In this document: positions 51,538 through 60,971 of the stretch, piece by piece | How positions within the stretch are numbered: the first letter of the stretch is position 1 | Layout of the letters: each line of letters begins with the position of its first letter | Source of the DNA: JAPWJZ01 sp965279315 | GTDB lineage: Bacteria; Pseudomonadota; Alphaproteobacteria; Micavibrionales; UBA2020 | Length of the DNA: 64,000 bases | NCBI GenBank assembly: GCA_965279315.1 | Contig: OZ257145.1 | Coordinates: forward strand, 3,236,256-3,300,255 | Direction: 5' to 3' | Translations under genes and position numbers: made by a program | The notes under the pieces: model-generated | The model's database searches: none | Seen by the model: only the letters and a program-made list of their open reading frames with translations | Told to the model about the DNA's origin: nothing

Positions 51538-52458
51538 ATGTCCGCCACAAAACAGCTCCGCACGGAAATCATCGGCTTTGACAGCGGCTGGGGCTGCGCC
51601 GATTTCCGCTGCGAAGACGGGCCTGTTGCGGTCAATGCACCGGCCATCCTGGCGAAACTTGCCGCGCTCGATATCCGCGCACGCTGGCACGCGCCGCTCG
51701 GCCTGAAATTCCTCGCGCGGCATGATGACGTGAAGGGCAAGATGGACAGCCTGCCCACCGTTCTGACTGCGCTGCGCCGGCTGTCCAACGCCGTGCGCAG
51801 CTCCGTCGAAAACGGCAATGTGCCGGTCGTCATCGGCGGCGATCATTCAAGCGCCATGGGCACATGGTCGGGCGCGGCCACGGCCAAAAACGCCCTCGGC
51901 AAATTCGGCCTCATCTGGGTCGATGCGCATATGGACAGCCACACCATCGAAACATCGCATCAGGGCAAATGGGGCGGCTGGTGGCACGGGCAGCCTGTCA
52001 CCGCATTGACCGGCCACGGCCTGCAGGATTTGCGGCACGTCGGCGGGTTGCTGCCGAAACTGTCGCCCCGCCATATCAGCATCATCGGCGCGCACAGCTT
52101 CGAGCCCGCCGAAATCGAATTCACCAAACGCGAAGGCATCCGCGTTTTCTTCCTCGACGAAGTGCAGCGCCGCGGGTTCAAGGCCTGCTATGACGAGGCC
52201 TTGGCGCGCGCAACCGACGGCACCGATTTCTTCGGCATGACCATCGACCTCGACGCCTTCCGCCCCGAAGATTCGCCGGGCGTTGGATCGGCGGAAGACC
52301 GCGGCCTTGTCGCCGCGGAAGTCCTGCCCATCCTCAAATCCGTCGCCCGCAACCCCCGTTTTGCGGCCCTCGAACTGGCGGAATTCAACCCGCACCGCGA
52401 CAAGTTGAACAAAACAGGCCAACTCATCGAAAATATTATCGAATCCTGTTTTTCATAA
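51538..52458 (+). CDS. rocF: arginase (ureohydrolase family)
   Basis: A 306-residue manganese enzyme that cleaves arginine to ornithine and urea. Metal ligands appear in VIGGDHSSAMG (His), LIWVDAHMDSHT (Asp-His-Asp) and GMTIDLDAFRPEDSPGVG (Asp pair). The C-terminus (ALELAEFNPHRDKLNKTGQLIENII) is typical of arginases. The loop DAHMDSHT differs from the common DAHGD-x-NT, so agmatinase or another ureohydrolase substrate is possible. No urease or ornithine gene is nearby. Confidence 0.88.
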   Translation: MSATKQLRTEIIGFDSGWGCADFRCEDGPVAVNAPAILAKLAALDIRARWHAPLGLKFLARHDDVKGKMDSLPTVLTALRRLSNAVRSSVENGNVPVVIGGDHSSAMGTWSGAATAKNALGKFGLIWVDAHMDSHTIETSHQGKWGGWWHGQPVTALTGHGLQDLRHVGGLLPKLSPRHISIIGAHSFEPAEIEFTKREGIRVFFLDEVQRRGFKACYDEALARATDGTDFFGMTIDLDAFRPEDSPGVGSAEDRGLVAAEVLPILKSVARNPRFAALELAEFNPHRDKLNKTGQLIENIIESCFS

Positions 52459-52487
52459 CCGTATTTATCAATAAATAATTAACGATA

Positions 52488-52532
52488 GGTTGGCATACTA
52501 TGAGTGTACCAACCCCGGAAGAAGTCCCGGGC
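52488..52532 (+). promoter_or_regulatory. inverted repeats in the motA leader
   Basis: GGTTGG (52488-52493) pairs with CCAACC (52509-52514), directly followed by a CCCGG...CCCGGG element (about 52515-52532). They sit 30-70 bases before the motA ATG (52560) and could be an operator or an mRNA leader hairpin. No convincing sigma-54 or sigma-28 promoter is seen. Confidence 0.35.
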
Positions 52533-52559
52533 CCTCCTCTTTAAATATTTCAGGATGAA

Positions 52560-53417
52560 ATGTTAAAGCTCGTCGGCAACATCATGGTGATCGTCTGTAC
52601 GATTGGTGGCTACGTCGCCAACAACGGGCACCTCGCTGTCTTGTGGCAGCCGTTCGAATTGATCATCATTTTCGGCTCGGCCTGCGCGGCGTTCCTCACC
52701 GCGAACTCGCCGCATGTCATCAAGCAGACAATCGCCGACATCAAGAGCATCTATAAAAAAGACACCTTCAACAAACCCGAATATGTCGAAGTGCTGTCGA
52801 TGCTGTATGTCGTGTTCAAGACCGCCCGCATGAAGGGGTGGCTCGCGCTGGAACAGCACATCGAAAACCCGGAAGAGAGCGAGATCTTCAAGAAATTCCC
52901 GACCTTCCACGCCAACCATCACGCCGTCACGTTCCTGTGCGATTACCTGCGCCTGATTTCGCTTGGCGCGGAAAAACCGCACGAGATCGAGGCGCTGATG
53001 GACCAGGAAATCGAGACGCAGGCAGGCGAGCGCAACCACACCTCCCACGCCGTGCAGACGATGGCGGACGGCATGCCCGCGCTCGGGATCGTCGCCGCCG
53101 TCCTTGGCGTCATTCACACCATGGGTTCCATCACCGAACCCCCCGAAGTCCTCGGCCACCTCATCGGCGGCGCGCTGGTCGGTACGTTCCTCGGCGTCTG
53201 GCTGTCCTACGGCTTTATCGCGCCCATCGCATCCGCGATCAAGGAACGCAACGACAGCGAACTTAAATATTTCCTCTGCATGAAAACCTGCATCCTTGCC
53301 TATCTGCAGGGCGCGGCGCCGCAGGTTGCGATCGAATTCGGCCGCAAAATCCTGCTGCACGACACGCAGCCCACGTTTATCGAGGTGGAAGAAGCCACGC
53401 AGAACGTGACGGCTTAA
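52560..53417 (+). CDS. motA: flagellar motor stator protein MotA
   Basis: A 285-residue inner-membrane proton-channel subunit. Helices at the N-terminus (NIMVIVCTIGGYVANNGHLAVL; PFELIIIFGSACAAFL), a large cytoplasmic loop, then the TM3-TM4 block MPALGIVAAVLGVIHTMGSI and LIGGALVGTFLGVWLSYGFIAPIA, as in MotA/LafT. AGGATGAA overlaps the start region. motB begins two bases after the stop. No chemotaxis or flagellin genes are adjacent. Confidence 0.94.
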   Translation: MLKLVGNIMVIVCTIGGYVANNGHLAVLWQPFELIIIFGSACAAFLTANSPHVIKQTIADIKSIYKKDTFNKPEYVEVLSMLYVVFKTARMKGWLALEQHIENPEESEIFKKFPTFHANHHAVTFLCDYLRLISLGAEKPHEIEALMDQEIETQAGERNHTSHAVQTMADGMPALGIVAAVLGVIHTMGSITEPPEVLGHLIGGALVGTFLGVWLSYGFIAPIASAIKERNDSELKYFLCMKTCILAYLQGAAPQVAIEFGRKILLHDTQPTFIEVEEATQNVTA

Positions 53418-53418
53418 T

Positions 53419-54408
53419 ATGGCCAAGAAACAAAACGACGAAAAACAGCCGATCATCATCATCAAGAGGGTAAAGAAGGTTTCCGGCGGCCATCACGGCG
53501 GCGCATGGAAAGTCGCCTATGCCGACTTTGTGACCGCGATGATGGCGTTCTTTCTTTTGCTCTGGCTGCTGAACGTCACGACGGACGAGCAGAAGGCCAT
53601 GATCTCCGCCTATTTCGCGCCGGCCGATCCCCGCATCGCGACCTCCACCAGCGGCGCGGGCGGCGTGATGGGCGGCACCACGATGTCGCCCGACGGCGCG
53701 ATGACCAGCGACCGCACACCGATTTCGCAGCAGCGCGACCCGTCGGAAGGCGTCGGCCGCGAAGACGGCGAAGACAGCGTCAACAAAATGACGACCAAGG
53801 AAGAGGAAGAGATCGAGGCGATGGACAAGGTCGACGACAAGGCCTTCGACAACGCCGCCGACCAGTTGAAAAAAGCCATCGAGGACCAACCGGAACTCAA
53901 GGAACTCGCCCAGAACCTGCTGATCGACATGACGCCCGAGGGCCTGCGCATCCAGATCGTCGACCAGGAAGGCAAGCCGATGTTCGAAACCGGCAGCGCC
54001 AAGCCCCTGCCCGCCGCGCAGAAACTGTTCAACCTCGTCAACACCGTCATCAAGCCGCTGCCGAATAAAATCTCGCTGCGCGGCCATACCGACAGCGTGC
54101 CCTATGGCAAGGACGCGGCCTATACCAACTGGGAACTGTCATCCGACCGCGCCAATGCCAGCCGCCGCGTGCTGCTGGCCGATGGGCTTGCGATTGACCG
54201 CATCGAAAACGTGCAGGGCAAGGCCGACCGCGAGGCATTGGTGCCGAACGACCCCGCCAATGCCCGCAACCGCCGCATCAGCGTAATTTTGCTGAAACAA
54301 TCCATCACCAACGGCCCGAAAAAGCCCGAGCAGAAAAAGCCGGCGATCAGGAAGCCGACGATACCCGGCGTGAAACCGGCAGACCCCGGCGTCATCCAGT
54401 TCCCGTGA
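53419..54408 (+). CDS. motB: flagellar motor stator protein MotB
   Basis: A 329-residue partner of MotA. GGHHGGAWKVAYADFVTAMMAFFLLLWLLN contains the single helix with proton-binding D36, followed by a Gly/acidic linker and an OmpA-like peptidoglycan-binding domain (NKISLRGHTDSVPY; NWELSSDRANASRRVLLADGL; NARNRRISVILLKQ). A Lys/Pro-rich tail ends the protein. The tight spacing after motA implies co-translation. Confidence 0.95.
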   Translation: MAKKQNDEKQPIIIIKRVKKVSGGHHGGAWKVAYADFVTAMMAFFLLLWLLNVTTDEQKAMISAYFAPADPRIATSTSGAGGVMGGTTMSPDGAMTSDRTPISQQRDPSEGVGREDGEDSVNKMTTKEEEEIEAMDKVDDKAFDNAADQLKKAIEDQPELKELAQNLLIDMTPEGLRIQIVDQEGKPMFETGSAKPLPAAQKLFNLVNTVIKPLPNKISLRGHTDSVPYGKDAAYTNWELSSDRANASRRVLLADGLAIDRIENVQGKADREALVPNDPANARNRRISVILLKQSITNGPKKPEQKKPAIRKPTIPGVKPADPGVIQFP

Positions 54409-54458
54409 CGGCTTTTTAACGGGTTGGATTGGCTGCCCCCAAGGCATATATTAAAACC

Positions 54459-55205
54459 ATGAACGTCAAATCGACCACGCTGCAGCTATACCTGCTCCCT
54501 TCCGGTCCCTGCCCCTATCTTGACGGGCAGGTGGAACAGAAGGTTGCGACGCTGCTGTCGCCCGTCGAGCTGCCCCTCGCCCCCCGGCTGATCGAGCGCG
54601 GGTTCCGCCGCAGCCAGGGCATGTTCTACCGCCAGAAATGCCCCGCCTGCCGCGCCTGCATCGCCGCGCGCATCCGGCTGAAGGCTTTCGCGCCCGGCAG
54701 CAATTTCCGCCGCGTGCTGAGAAAAAACGCCGACCTGCATTTCACGATCGAGGAATCAAAGGCGACCTTTGCGCTGTATGAACTGTTCTCGACCTACCTG
54801 CACACGCGCCACCCCGATGGCGGCATGACGGAAATGTCGTATGGCGCGTTCCAGCAGATGATGGATGACAGCCCGATGGACACCAAATTCCTCGTCGCCC
54901 GCCGCGGCGACGACGTTGTCGGCGTGATGCAATTCGACGACCTGCCGGATGGCGCCTCCGCCGTGTACAGCTATTTCAGCCCGGCCGATGAAAAGCGCAG
55001 CCTTGGCACCTGGCTGGTGCTGAAACTCTGCGAATATACGGCGAATGCGGGCAAGCCGTTCATCTATCTTGGCCTGTGGGTGCGCGGTTCGCAAAAGATG
55101 GCGTATAAATCAAAATTCCAGCCGCTGGAGCTTTTCGTCGATGAACGCTGGGTCGATTTCGACACCGTCGTGACGCCGGACGAAAGCAAAGTACCCTCAC
55201 CCTAA
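54459..55205 (+). CDS. bpt: aspartate/glutamate leucyltransferase
   Basis: A 248-residue aminoacyl-tRNA-protein transferase of the Bpt/Ate1 family. It adds Leu to proteins with N-terminal Asp or Glu, marking them for ClpS/ClpAP. Motifs: PYLDGQVEQKVATLL, IERGFRRSQGMFYRQKCPACRACIAARIRL, FRRVLRKNADL, and GLWVRGSQKMAYKSKFQPLELF. The ATG at 54459 is preferred over a TTG at 54429. The final residues VPSP and the TAA stop are encoded by the repeat beginning at 55189, so the original C-terminus was probably altered by repeat insertion. Confidence 0.92.
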   Translation: MNVKSTTLQLYLLPSGPCPYLDGQVEQKVATLLSPVELPLAPRLIERGFRRSQGMFYRQKCPACRACIAARIRLKAFAPGSNFRRVLRKNADLHFTIEESKATFALYELFSTYLHTRHPDGGMTEMSYGAFQQMMDDSPMDTKFLVARRGDDVVGVMQFDDLPDGASAVYSYFSPADEKRSLGTWLVLKLCEYTANAGKPFIYLGLWVRGSQKMAYKSKFQPLELFVDERWVDFDTVVTPDESKVPSP

Positions 55206-55341
55206 CCCTCTCCCAGCGGGAGAGGGGACTAAAGACTTTTGCTGACGCAAAAGCGTTTTATAAAATTGATTTATATTTTGTTGGCGAAGCCAACTCAGGA
55301 ACCCCCTCTCCCTCTGGGAGAGGGTTAGGGTGAGGGTACTT
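55189..55341. repeat. 153-bp element with perfect 27-bp terminal inverted repeats
   Basis: The arms at 55189-55215 and 55315-55341 are exact reverse complements over 27 bases, reading AAGTACCCTCACCC... inward. Each arm also forms its own CCTCTCCC/GGGAGAGG hairpin. The interior has CTTTTGC/GCAAAAG and TTGGC/GCCAA hairpins. There are no coding regions inside. It looks like a small non-autonomous (MITE- or REP-like) element. The left arm overlaps the 3' end of bpt. Confidence 0.85.
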
Positions 55342-55357
55342 CCGCTTTGACAAAAGA

Positions 55358-58300
55358 CTACTTCGCCTGATGCACCAGCTGGCCGATCCGCTGGCTGACC
55401 AGCACGAGCATGTCGAGGTCGACCTGCGGCTGGGTGCGGAGTTCGTTCACGAGCGCGTTGATCTTGTTCGTGCGCACGCTGTTTTCCGCGAACCACTTGT
55501 CGACCATCGCGCGGTCGGGCTTCACGTTTTTCTTGACCGACCCCGCAAACGCCATCGTCAGCGCCGCCTGATGGATATAGAAATCATCCGTCAAGCCGCC
55601 CATGATGCGCGCCTGCCACGAGGTTTGCGGCACCAGCTCCGCCACCTTGCGGCGCAGCCAGACGAGGCCGAGGCGGTCGCCCACCACGAAATACATCTCT
55701 GCAATCGCCTTGATATCCGCACCCGACCTGCGGGCAATGGAAGTGATATCGGTCGCCGATGACAGCAGTTTCGCAACCGCGATATCCGTCGCCAATGCCG
55801 CCGGCATGCCGCTGCCCGCGAAATGCTTTTCGTCTTCCTGCACGGAAACATTCAGGTCGGGCGGCACGATCTTGCCGAGTGATTTTTTCAGCATCTCGAC
55901 GCCCGGCTGGAACGCGTCGACTTCCTTCGTCACGTTCAGGTCGCCGCCGCCAAAGCGCAGGTACCATGTGACAGTGCGTTTCGCCACCACGAACACTTCG
56001 TTCAACGCGTCGAGCTGAACCGAGGCCGGCACTTTGTTGTCCAGCGCCTCGATTGCCGCCCACATCGCGGGCAGCGCATAGGATTCCATCACGATGATGA
56101 AGGATTTCACGACTTCACCCAGCTGCGCGCCGGTTTTCTGCATGCGCGACATGACGAAAACGGGGCCCATGCGGTTGACGATCATGTTGACCAGCTGCGT
56201 TGCGATGATTTCGCGGCGCAGGCGGTGTGCCTTGATCTCGTCCTTGTATTTATGCAGCGCTTTCGGGAAGTAATCGAACAGCAGCCCTTCCATCCGCGCG
56301 TCATCCGGCACATCGGTTTTCAAAAGCTCGTTGTAGATATCGATCTTCGCCCATGAAGTGAGGATGCAAAGCTCGGGACGGGTCAGCCCGCCGCGTTCCT
56401 TGGTCAGCCGCCCCAGCGCCTCGTCATCCGGCAGGCCTTCGAGGCTGCGCTTGATCAGGCCCGATTTCTCCAGATGGCGGATCAGGTCGATATGCATGCC
56501 CAGCTGGTCGCGGGCGATTTTCTGCTGCAGCGACAGCGATTGCGATTGCTGGTAATTGTCGCGCAGCACCAGTTCCGACACTTCTTCCGTCATGTCGGCC
56601 ATCAGCTTGTTGCGCGCCTCCATCGAGAGCTTGCCGCGCCCGACGACGTCGGACAGCAGGATCTTGATGTTGACTTCATGGTCAGAGCAATCGACGCCGC
56701 CGGAATTATCGATGAAGTCGGTATTGATGCGGCCGCCATTGCGGGCATATTCGACCCGCGCCAGCTGCGTGGTGCCGAGGTTCGCGCCCTCGCCGACCAC
56801 TTTCGCGCGGATGTCTTTCGCGTCCACGCGCAGGTTGTCGTTGGTCTTGTCATCCGCATCCGCGTTGCTCTGCGCCGCCGATTTAATGAACGTGCCGATG
56901 CCGCCCAGCCAGATAAGGTCGACCTGCGCCTTCATGATGCTGCGGATCAGCTCGTCCGGCGTCACGCTGTCTTCGGAAATGTCGAAGGCTTTCTTGATCG
57001 CCGCCGACAGCTTGATCGTTTTCGCCGAACGGTCGAACACGCCGCCGCCCGCCGAGATTTTATCCTTGTTGTAACCGTCCCAGCCGAGGCGGTTGTCGAA
57101 CATGCGCTGACGTTCCGCAAAGCTCGCGGCCGGATCGGGGTTCGGGTCGCAGAAGATATGGACGTGGTTGAACGCGGCCAGCAGTTTCATCTGTTTCGAC
57201 AGCAGCACCCCGTTGCCGAACACGTCGCCCGCCATGTCGCCCACGCCAACGGTGGTGAAGGGCTGTTTCTGGATGTCGGTGCCCATTTCGCGGAAATGGC
57301 GTTTCACGCATTCCCAGCCGCCGCGCGCGGTGATGGCGATGCCTTTATGGTCGTAACCCGTCGCGCCGCCGGAAGCGAACGCGTCGCCCAGCCAGAAGCC
57401 GGCCTTCACCGACAATCCGTTCGCGTGGTTGGAAAATGTCGCCGTGCCCTTGTCCGCCGCCACGACCAGGTACGGGTCGGGGCCGTCATGGCAGACGACA
57501 TCTTTCGGACGCACGATCTTGCCCTTGACGCTGTTGTCGGTCAGGTCGAGCAGCGCCTGCACGAAAATCTTGTAGCAATCGACGCCTTCTTGCAGGTATG
57601 CGTCGCGGCCGCCCGTTTTCGGCGGCTGTTTCACGACGAAACCGCCCTTCGCGCCGACCGGCACGATGACGGTGTTCTTCACCTGCTGCGCCTTCATCAG
57701 GCTCAGGACTTCGGTGCGGAAATCTTCGTGGCGGTCGGACCAGCGGATCCCGCCGCGGGCGATGTCGCCGCCGCGCAGGTGGATCGCCTCGACGCGCGTG
57801 GAATAGACGTAGATTTCCACATGCGGACGCGGCAGCGGCAGTTCGACGATATTCTTGGAATCCAGCTTCACCGCCAGCAGGTTTTTCGGCATGCCGCTTT
57901 CATCGGTCTGGAAATAACTGGTACGCAGCGTTTTTTCGATCAGCGTTTTGTAGCTGCGCAGGATGCGGTCATGGTCGAGTTTCTGGACGCCGCCCAGCAT
58001 CTCGATGATTTTTTCACCCGCAAGGCGCGCTTTTTCCGCCGCTTTCGCGCCCGATTTCGGATCGTGCAGCAGCTTGAACATTTCCACCAGTTCGCGGGCG
58101 ATCTGCGGATAGGCCGCCAGCGTCTGTTCGATGTAAACGCGGCTGTACGGCAGGCGCGCCTGGCGCATATAACCGGAATAGGTGCGCAAGACCATCACTT
58201 CGCGCCAGTTGAGGTTCGCGCGGAGCACAAGCTGGTTCAGCCCGTCGCTTTCCGCACGGCCCTTCCAGACCTGGATGAATGTTTCTTCGAGGTTCTGTTT

Positions 58301-60172
58301 CACCGTCTCGATTTCGATATCTTCCGGCCCCTTCAGCACGAAATCGTGGATCCAGATCGCGCCGCCATAGCCCATCGGCTTCACTTCGTACGGCATTTCG
58401 GATTCAGACTTGAAGCCCATCGCGTCCAGCACAGGCAGGATGTCCGACAGCGGCACGGGTTTCGATTCATGGTAAACCTTCAGGCGGTATTCACCCTTGG
58501 GCGCGGTGTTGAGGCGGTAGAATTCGACGCGGATATCGTTTTTCGCGTCGTTGTGCAGCATCGTTTCCAGCTGGCGGATATCGTGCACCGCGTTGCGGAT
58601 TTCAATCGATTCATGATAGCCCGACGGGAAGGCGCGGCCATAGGTCGCGGCCAGTTCCTCGCCCTTGATCTTGCCATAGACGTCGATCAGGACTTTTTTC
58701 AGGCGTTCATCCCATTCGCGGGAAAGCTCGATCAGCTGCGCTTCCAGTTTCGCATGGTTGTACGACGCGCCGCCGTCTTCGACGCGCACCGTGAACAGCA
58801 GGCGCGCGAGCAGGCTGTCGTCCAGCGTGGTGAAGAAGTTCGCCACGCGGCCGTTCAATCCCTGCTCAAGGATGCGCGCGGCCTGCAGCCGGAATTTTGT
58901 GTTGAAACGGTCGCGCGGCACATAGAGCAGGCAGGACATATGCTGCCCCATCGTGTCCATGTGCGAAAACAGCGCGACGCGCTGCTTGATCTGCAGGCGC
59001 AGGATGCCGAGCGAGAGTTTTTGCAGGTCTTCGGCGGATACCTGGAACAGTTCGTCGCGGGGCATTTTTTCGAGGATGTGCTCCAGCGCCTTGTAGTCGT
59101 GCGTGCCGCGGATAAAGCCCGCATGTTCGATGGTTTCGGCAACCTTCTGGCGCACCATCGGTATTTCGCTCGTGCGGCAGGAATATGTCGATGACGTGAA
59201 CAGGCCGACGAAGATATGCATGCCGGCAAGTTCGCCCTTGGCGTTCACCGATTTCACGACGATGGCATCCATCGGCACGCGGCGGTGGACGGTGGAAATC
59301 TCGCCGACCAGCTTGCCGATCGATACCGCCCAGCGCGATTGGCGCAGGCCTTCGATCAGGCGGTTTTCGGCGTCGTCGCCGATTTCAATCACGCGGCCGC
59401 CCTTGAGCACGCCGAGGCTCGAGCCCGCCAGCGTCGAAGCCTTGCCGCCCGAAATGTTGTAGCCGCGATAGCCGAGCAGCGTGAAATTGTTGCTTTTCAC
59501 ATAGGCGAGGAAATCGCGGGATTCCTGCAGATCATGCATGTCGTGGTTTTTCGCGAAACCTTCTGCGAACAGCGACACGTCGTCGATTTTCGCCAGCATC
59601 GCGCGCCAGTCATTCGTGGCGGCGCGCACATCGTTCAACGTCTGCTCCAGCGCGGTTTGCAATTTGCGCATCGCATCGGTCGTCAGCATCTGTTCCAGCT
59701 GCACATAGACGCAAGATTCAACCTGTTTCGCATCGGCATGTTTGCCGGCCTGCACCGATTTCAGTTTGCTGCCTTCGCGCGCGACGGACAAAATCGGGTG
59801 GAACAGCACGTCGATGTTCAAGCCCTGGCTCAACAGCGCGGAGGCGATTGAATCGATGATGAAGGGCATGTCGTCGTTCACGATCTCAATGACCGTGTGC
59901 GGGATGTGCCAGCCGTCGCGTTTCAGCTCGGGGTTGAACACGCGCACCTTCACCTGCGCGGAGGCGCGTTCCGACGCCCAGTCGCACATCGAGCCCGCAA
60001 CGCGGCTGAGGTCTTCGGCCTTCCAGCCCTGCAAATCGTCGGGCGGCACCTGCTGGTAAAAAGCGGAGAGGAATTCGTGCAGCAGCTGGTTTTCTTTTTT
60101 CGCCCCTTTCCCTTCTCGCGACGCGATCAATGCGTTTTGGATAAGGCGGTCTTTTTGGGGCGACTTGGACAT
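55358..60172 (-). CDS. gdhB: large NAD-specific glutamate dehydrogenase
   Basis: A 1604-residue catabolic glutamate dehydrogenase of the giant (about 180-kDa) type, converting glutamate to 2-oxoglutarate and ammonia with NAD. The N-terminal ~750 residues are regulatory; the catalytic part has SDRHEDFRTEVLSLMKAQQVKNTVIVPVGAKGGFVVKQPP with the active-site Lys, GVGDMAGDVFGNGVLLS, and WLGGIGTFIKS. The ATG at 60172 gives the usual MSKSPQKDRLIQNAL-like start; the frame is open to 60286. It suggests growth on amino acids. The symbol follows common use for this type and is not certain. No adjacent regulator. Confidence 0.95.
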   Translation of the reverse strand: MSKSPQKDRLIQNALIASREGKGAKKENQLLHEFLSAFYQQVPPDDLQGWKAEDLSRVAGSMCDWASERASAQVKVRVFNPELKRDGWHIPHTVIEIVNDDMPFIIDSIASALLSQGLNIDVLFHPILSVAREGSKLKSVQAGKHADAKQVESCVYVQLEQMLTTDAMRKLQTALEQTLNDVRAATNDWRAMLAKIDDVSLFAEGFAKNHDMHDLQESRDFLAYVKSNNFTLLGYRGYNISGGKASTLAGSSLGVLKGGRVIEIGDDAENRLIEGLRQSRWAVSIGKLVGEISTVHRRVPMDAIVVKSVNAKGELAGMHIFVGLFTSSTYSCRTSEIPMVRQKVAETIEHAGFIRGTHDYKALEHILEKMPRDELFQVSAEDLQKLSLGILRLQIKQRVALFSHMDTMGQHMSCLLYVPRDRFNTKFRLQAARILEQGLNGRVANFFTTLDDSLLARLLFTVRVEDGGASYNHAKLEAQLIELSREWDERLKKVLIDVYGKIKGEELAATYGRAFPSGYHESIEIRNAVHDIRQLETMLHNDAKNDIRVEFYRLNTAPKGEYRLKVYHESKPVPLSDILPVLDAMGFKSESEMPYEVKPMGYGGAIWIHDFVLKGPEDIEIETVKQNLEETFIQVWKGRAESDGLNQLVLRANLNWREVMVLRTYSGYMRQARLPYSRVYIEQTLAAYPQIARELVEMFKLLHDPKSGAKAAEKARLAGEKIIEMLGGVQKLDHDRILRSYKTLIEKTLRTSYFQTDESGMPKNLLAVKLDSKNIVELPLPRPHVEIYVYSTRVEAIHLRGGDIARGGIRWSDRHEDFRTEVLSLMKAQQVKNTVIVPVGAKGGFVVKQPPKTGGRDAYLQEGVDCYKIFVQALLDLTDNSVKGKIVRPKDVVCHDGPDPYLVVAADKGTATFSNHANGLSVKAGFWLGDAFASGGATGYDHKGIAITARGGWECVKRHFREMGTDIQKQPFTTVGVGDMAGDVFGNGVLLSKQMKLLAAFNHVHIFCDPNPDPAASFAERQRMFDNRLGWDGYNKDKISAGGGVFDRSAKTIKLSAAIKKAFDISEDSVTPDELIRSIMKAQVDLIWLGGIGTFIKSAAQSNADADDKTNDNLRVDAKDIRAKVVGEGANLGTTQLARVEYARNGGRINTDFIDNSGGVDCSDHEVNIKILLSDVVGRGKLSMEARNKLMADMTEEVSELVLRDNYQQSQSLSLQQKIARDQLGMHIDLIRHLEKSGLIKRSLEGLPDDEALGRLTKERGGLTRPELCILTSWAKIDIYNELLKTDVPDDARMEGLLFDYFPKALHKYKDEIKAHRLRREIIATQLVNMIVNRMGPVFVMSRMQKTGAQLGEVVKSFIIVMESYALPAMWAAIEALDNKVPASVQLDALNEVFVVAKRTVTWYLRFGGGDLNVTKEVDAFQPGVEMLKKSLGKIVPPDLNVSVQEDEKHFAGSGMPAALATDIAVAKLLSSATDITSIARRSGADIKAIAEMYFVVGDRLGLVWLRRKVAELVPQTSWQARIMGGLTDDFYIHQAALTMAFAGSVKKNVKPDRAMVDKWFAENSVRTNKINALVNELRTQPQVDLDMLVLVSQRIGQLVHQAK

Positions 60173-60580
60173 GCGAAACACCTGCTGTATAAGGATTTTT
60201 GCTTCCTCAATCATACGCCTGAGGCATGGACAATTAGTTAAACCAAGCACGGGCAATTGCCAACCGAAAACGGAAGCCAGAAACATAATAAAATCCGGTA
60301 CTTAAGGGTTATAAAAGATGCTGCGGTGCAGCGATTTCGCAACTGTCTTGCGGCCCGCATAGCGCGGCCTGAAAATCACATTGTTTTGTGGAAGTTTGCC
60401 CGTCCGGGCGCGGCTATAGAGCCTATTTAAATTCTCCCAACTTTGACCTCATCCGGCAAGGTGTTTTTTGGGTGACAACGCGTGACAACGCAGCAAAAAG
60501 CACGTGCGTCCAGCGCAGTGCAGGCAAAAAACTTTTTTAAAAAAGCGGGTTGTGACGGGGCGTTGTAACGCGTTTTCCGG
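60173..60580. other. 408-bp gap with direct repeat and palindrome, no gene seen
   Basis: No credible coding region. It holds the gdhB promoter region, and a perfect tandem 10-mer (GTGACAACGC at 60472-60481 and 60482-60491). A 14-bp palindrome CTTTTTTAAAAAAG lies at 60532-60545. A GCCCG/CGGGC hairpin lies near 60390-60405. Inverse-oriented GCGTTGT segments near 60560-60570 mirror the 10-mer. A small RNA or regulator sites are possible but not shown. Confidence 0.5.
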
Positions 60581-60820
60581 TCACTTTTTGGGCTTGAAAG
60601 GCGGCGGCGCGGGCTTTGATTCGTCATTCGCGGCAGGCGCAGAGATGCGCGATGCGACCGTCGCGGCGGGAGAAAACATCGATGCCAGCACCACCTCGCG
60701 CCAGTCGGCACCGCTGCCCTGCGGCAGCACGCTGTCGATCATGCCGGGCGCGGCGACGCCCAAGCTGTCGAGCCAGTTTTTCAGTGCGTCGGCCGGTTTG
60801 TAGCCTTTGTCAGCGGACAT
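60581..60820 (-). CDS. small protein of unknown function
   Basis: A 79-residue soluble protein: SADKGYKPADALKNWLDSLGVAAPGMIDSVLPQGSGADWREVVLASMFSPAAT, then a Pro/Lys-rich tail ending PPPFKPKK. AGGAT precedes the ATG at 60820 by about 11 bases; an ATG at 60880 is the alternative. It is divergent from the gene at 60972. No family is recognised. Confidence 0.6.
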   Translation of the reverse strand: MSADKGYKPADALKNWLDSLGVAAPGMIDSVLPQGSGADWREVVLASMFSPAATVASRISAPAANDESKPAPPPFKPKK

Positions 60821-60971
60821 TTTTTGAACGATCCTGTTAAAATAACCAACCAATAATACGGGAATCGCCTTAACAAACACTTAACAAAAATATCCCATAT
60901 GATCTTGCCATATTTACTGTGCCTTAACCCGCATGTGACAGAATACGTCTAGTTTTGAAAACGGGGACGTT

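Noticed and set aside
52485..52515. Sigma-54-like promoter (TTGGCA...) before motA
   Set aside because: The -12 TTGCA element is missing at the required spacing; the bases fit an inverted repeat better.
56474..59194. A 906-codon open frame on the plus strand
   Set aside because: It lies wholly antisense to the glutamate dehydrogenase gene and its translation is Arg/His/Val-rich shadow sequence typical of high-GC antisense frames.
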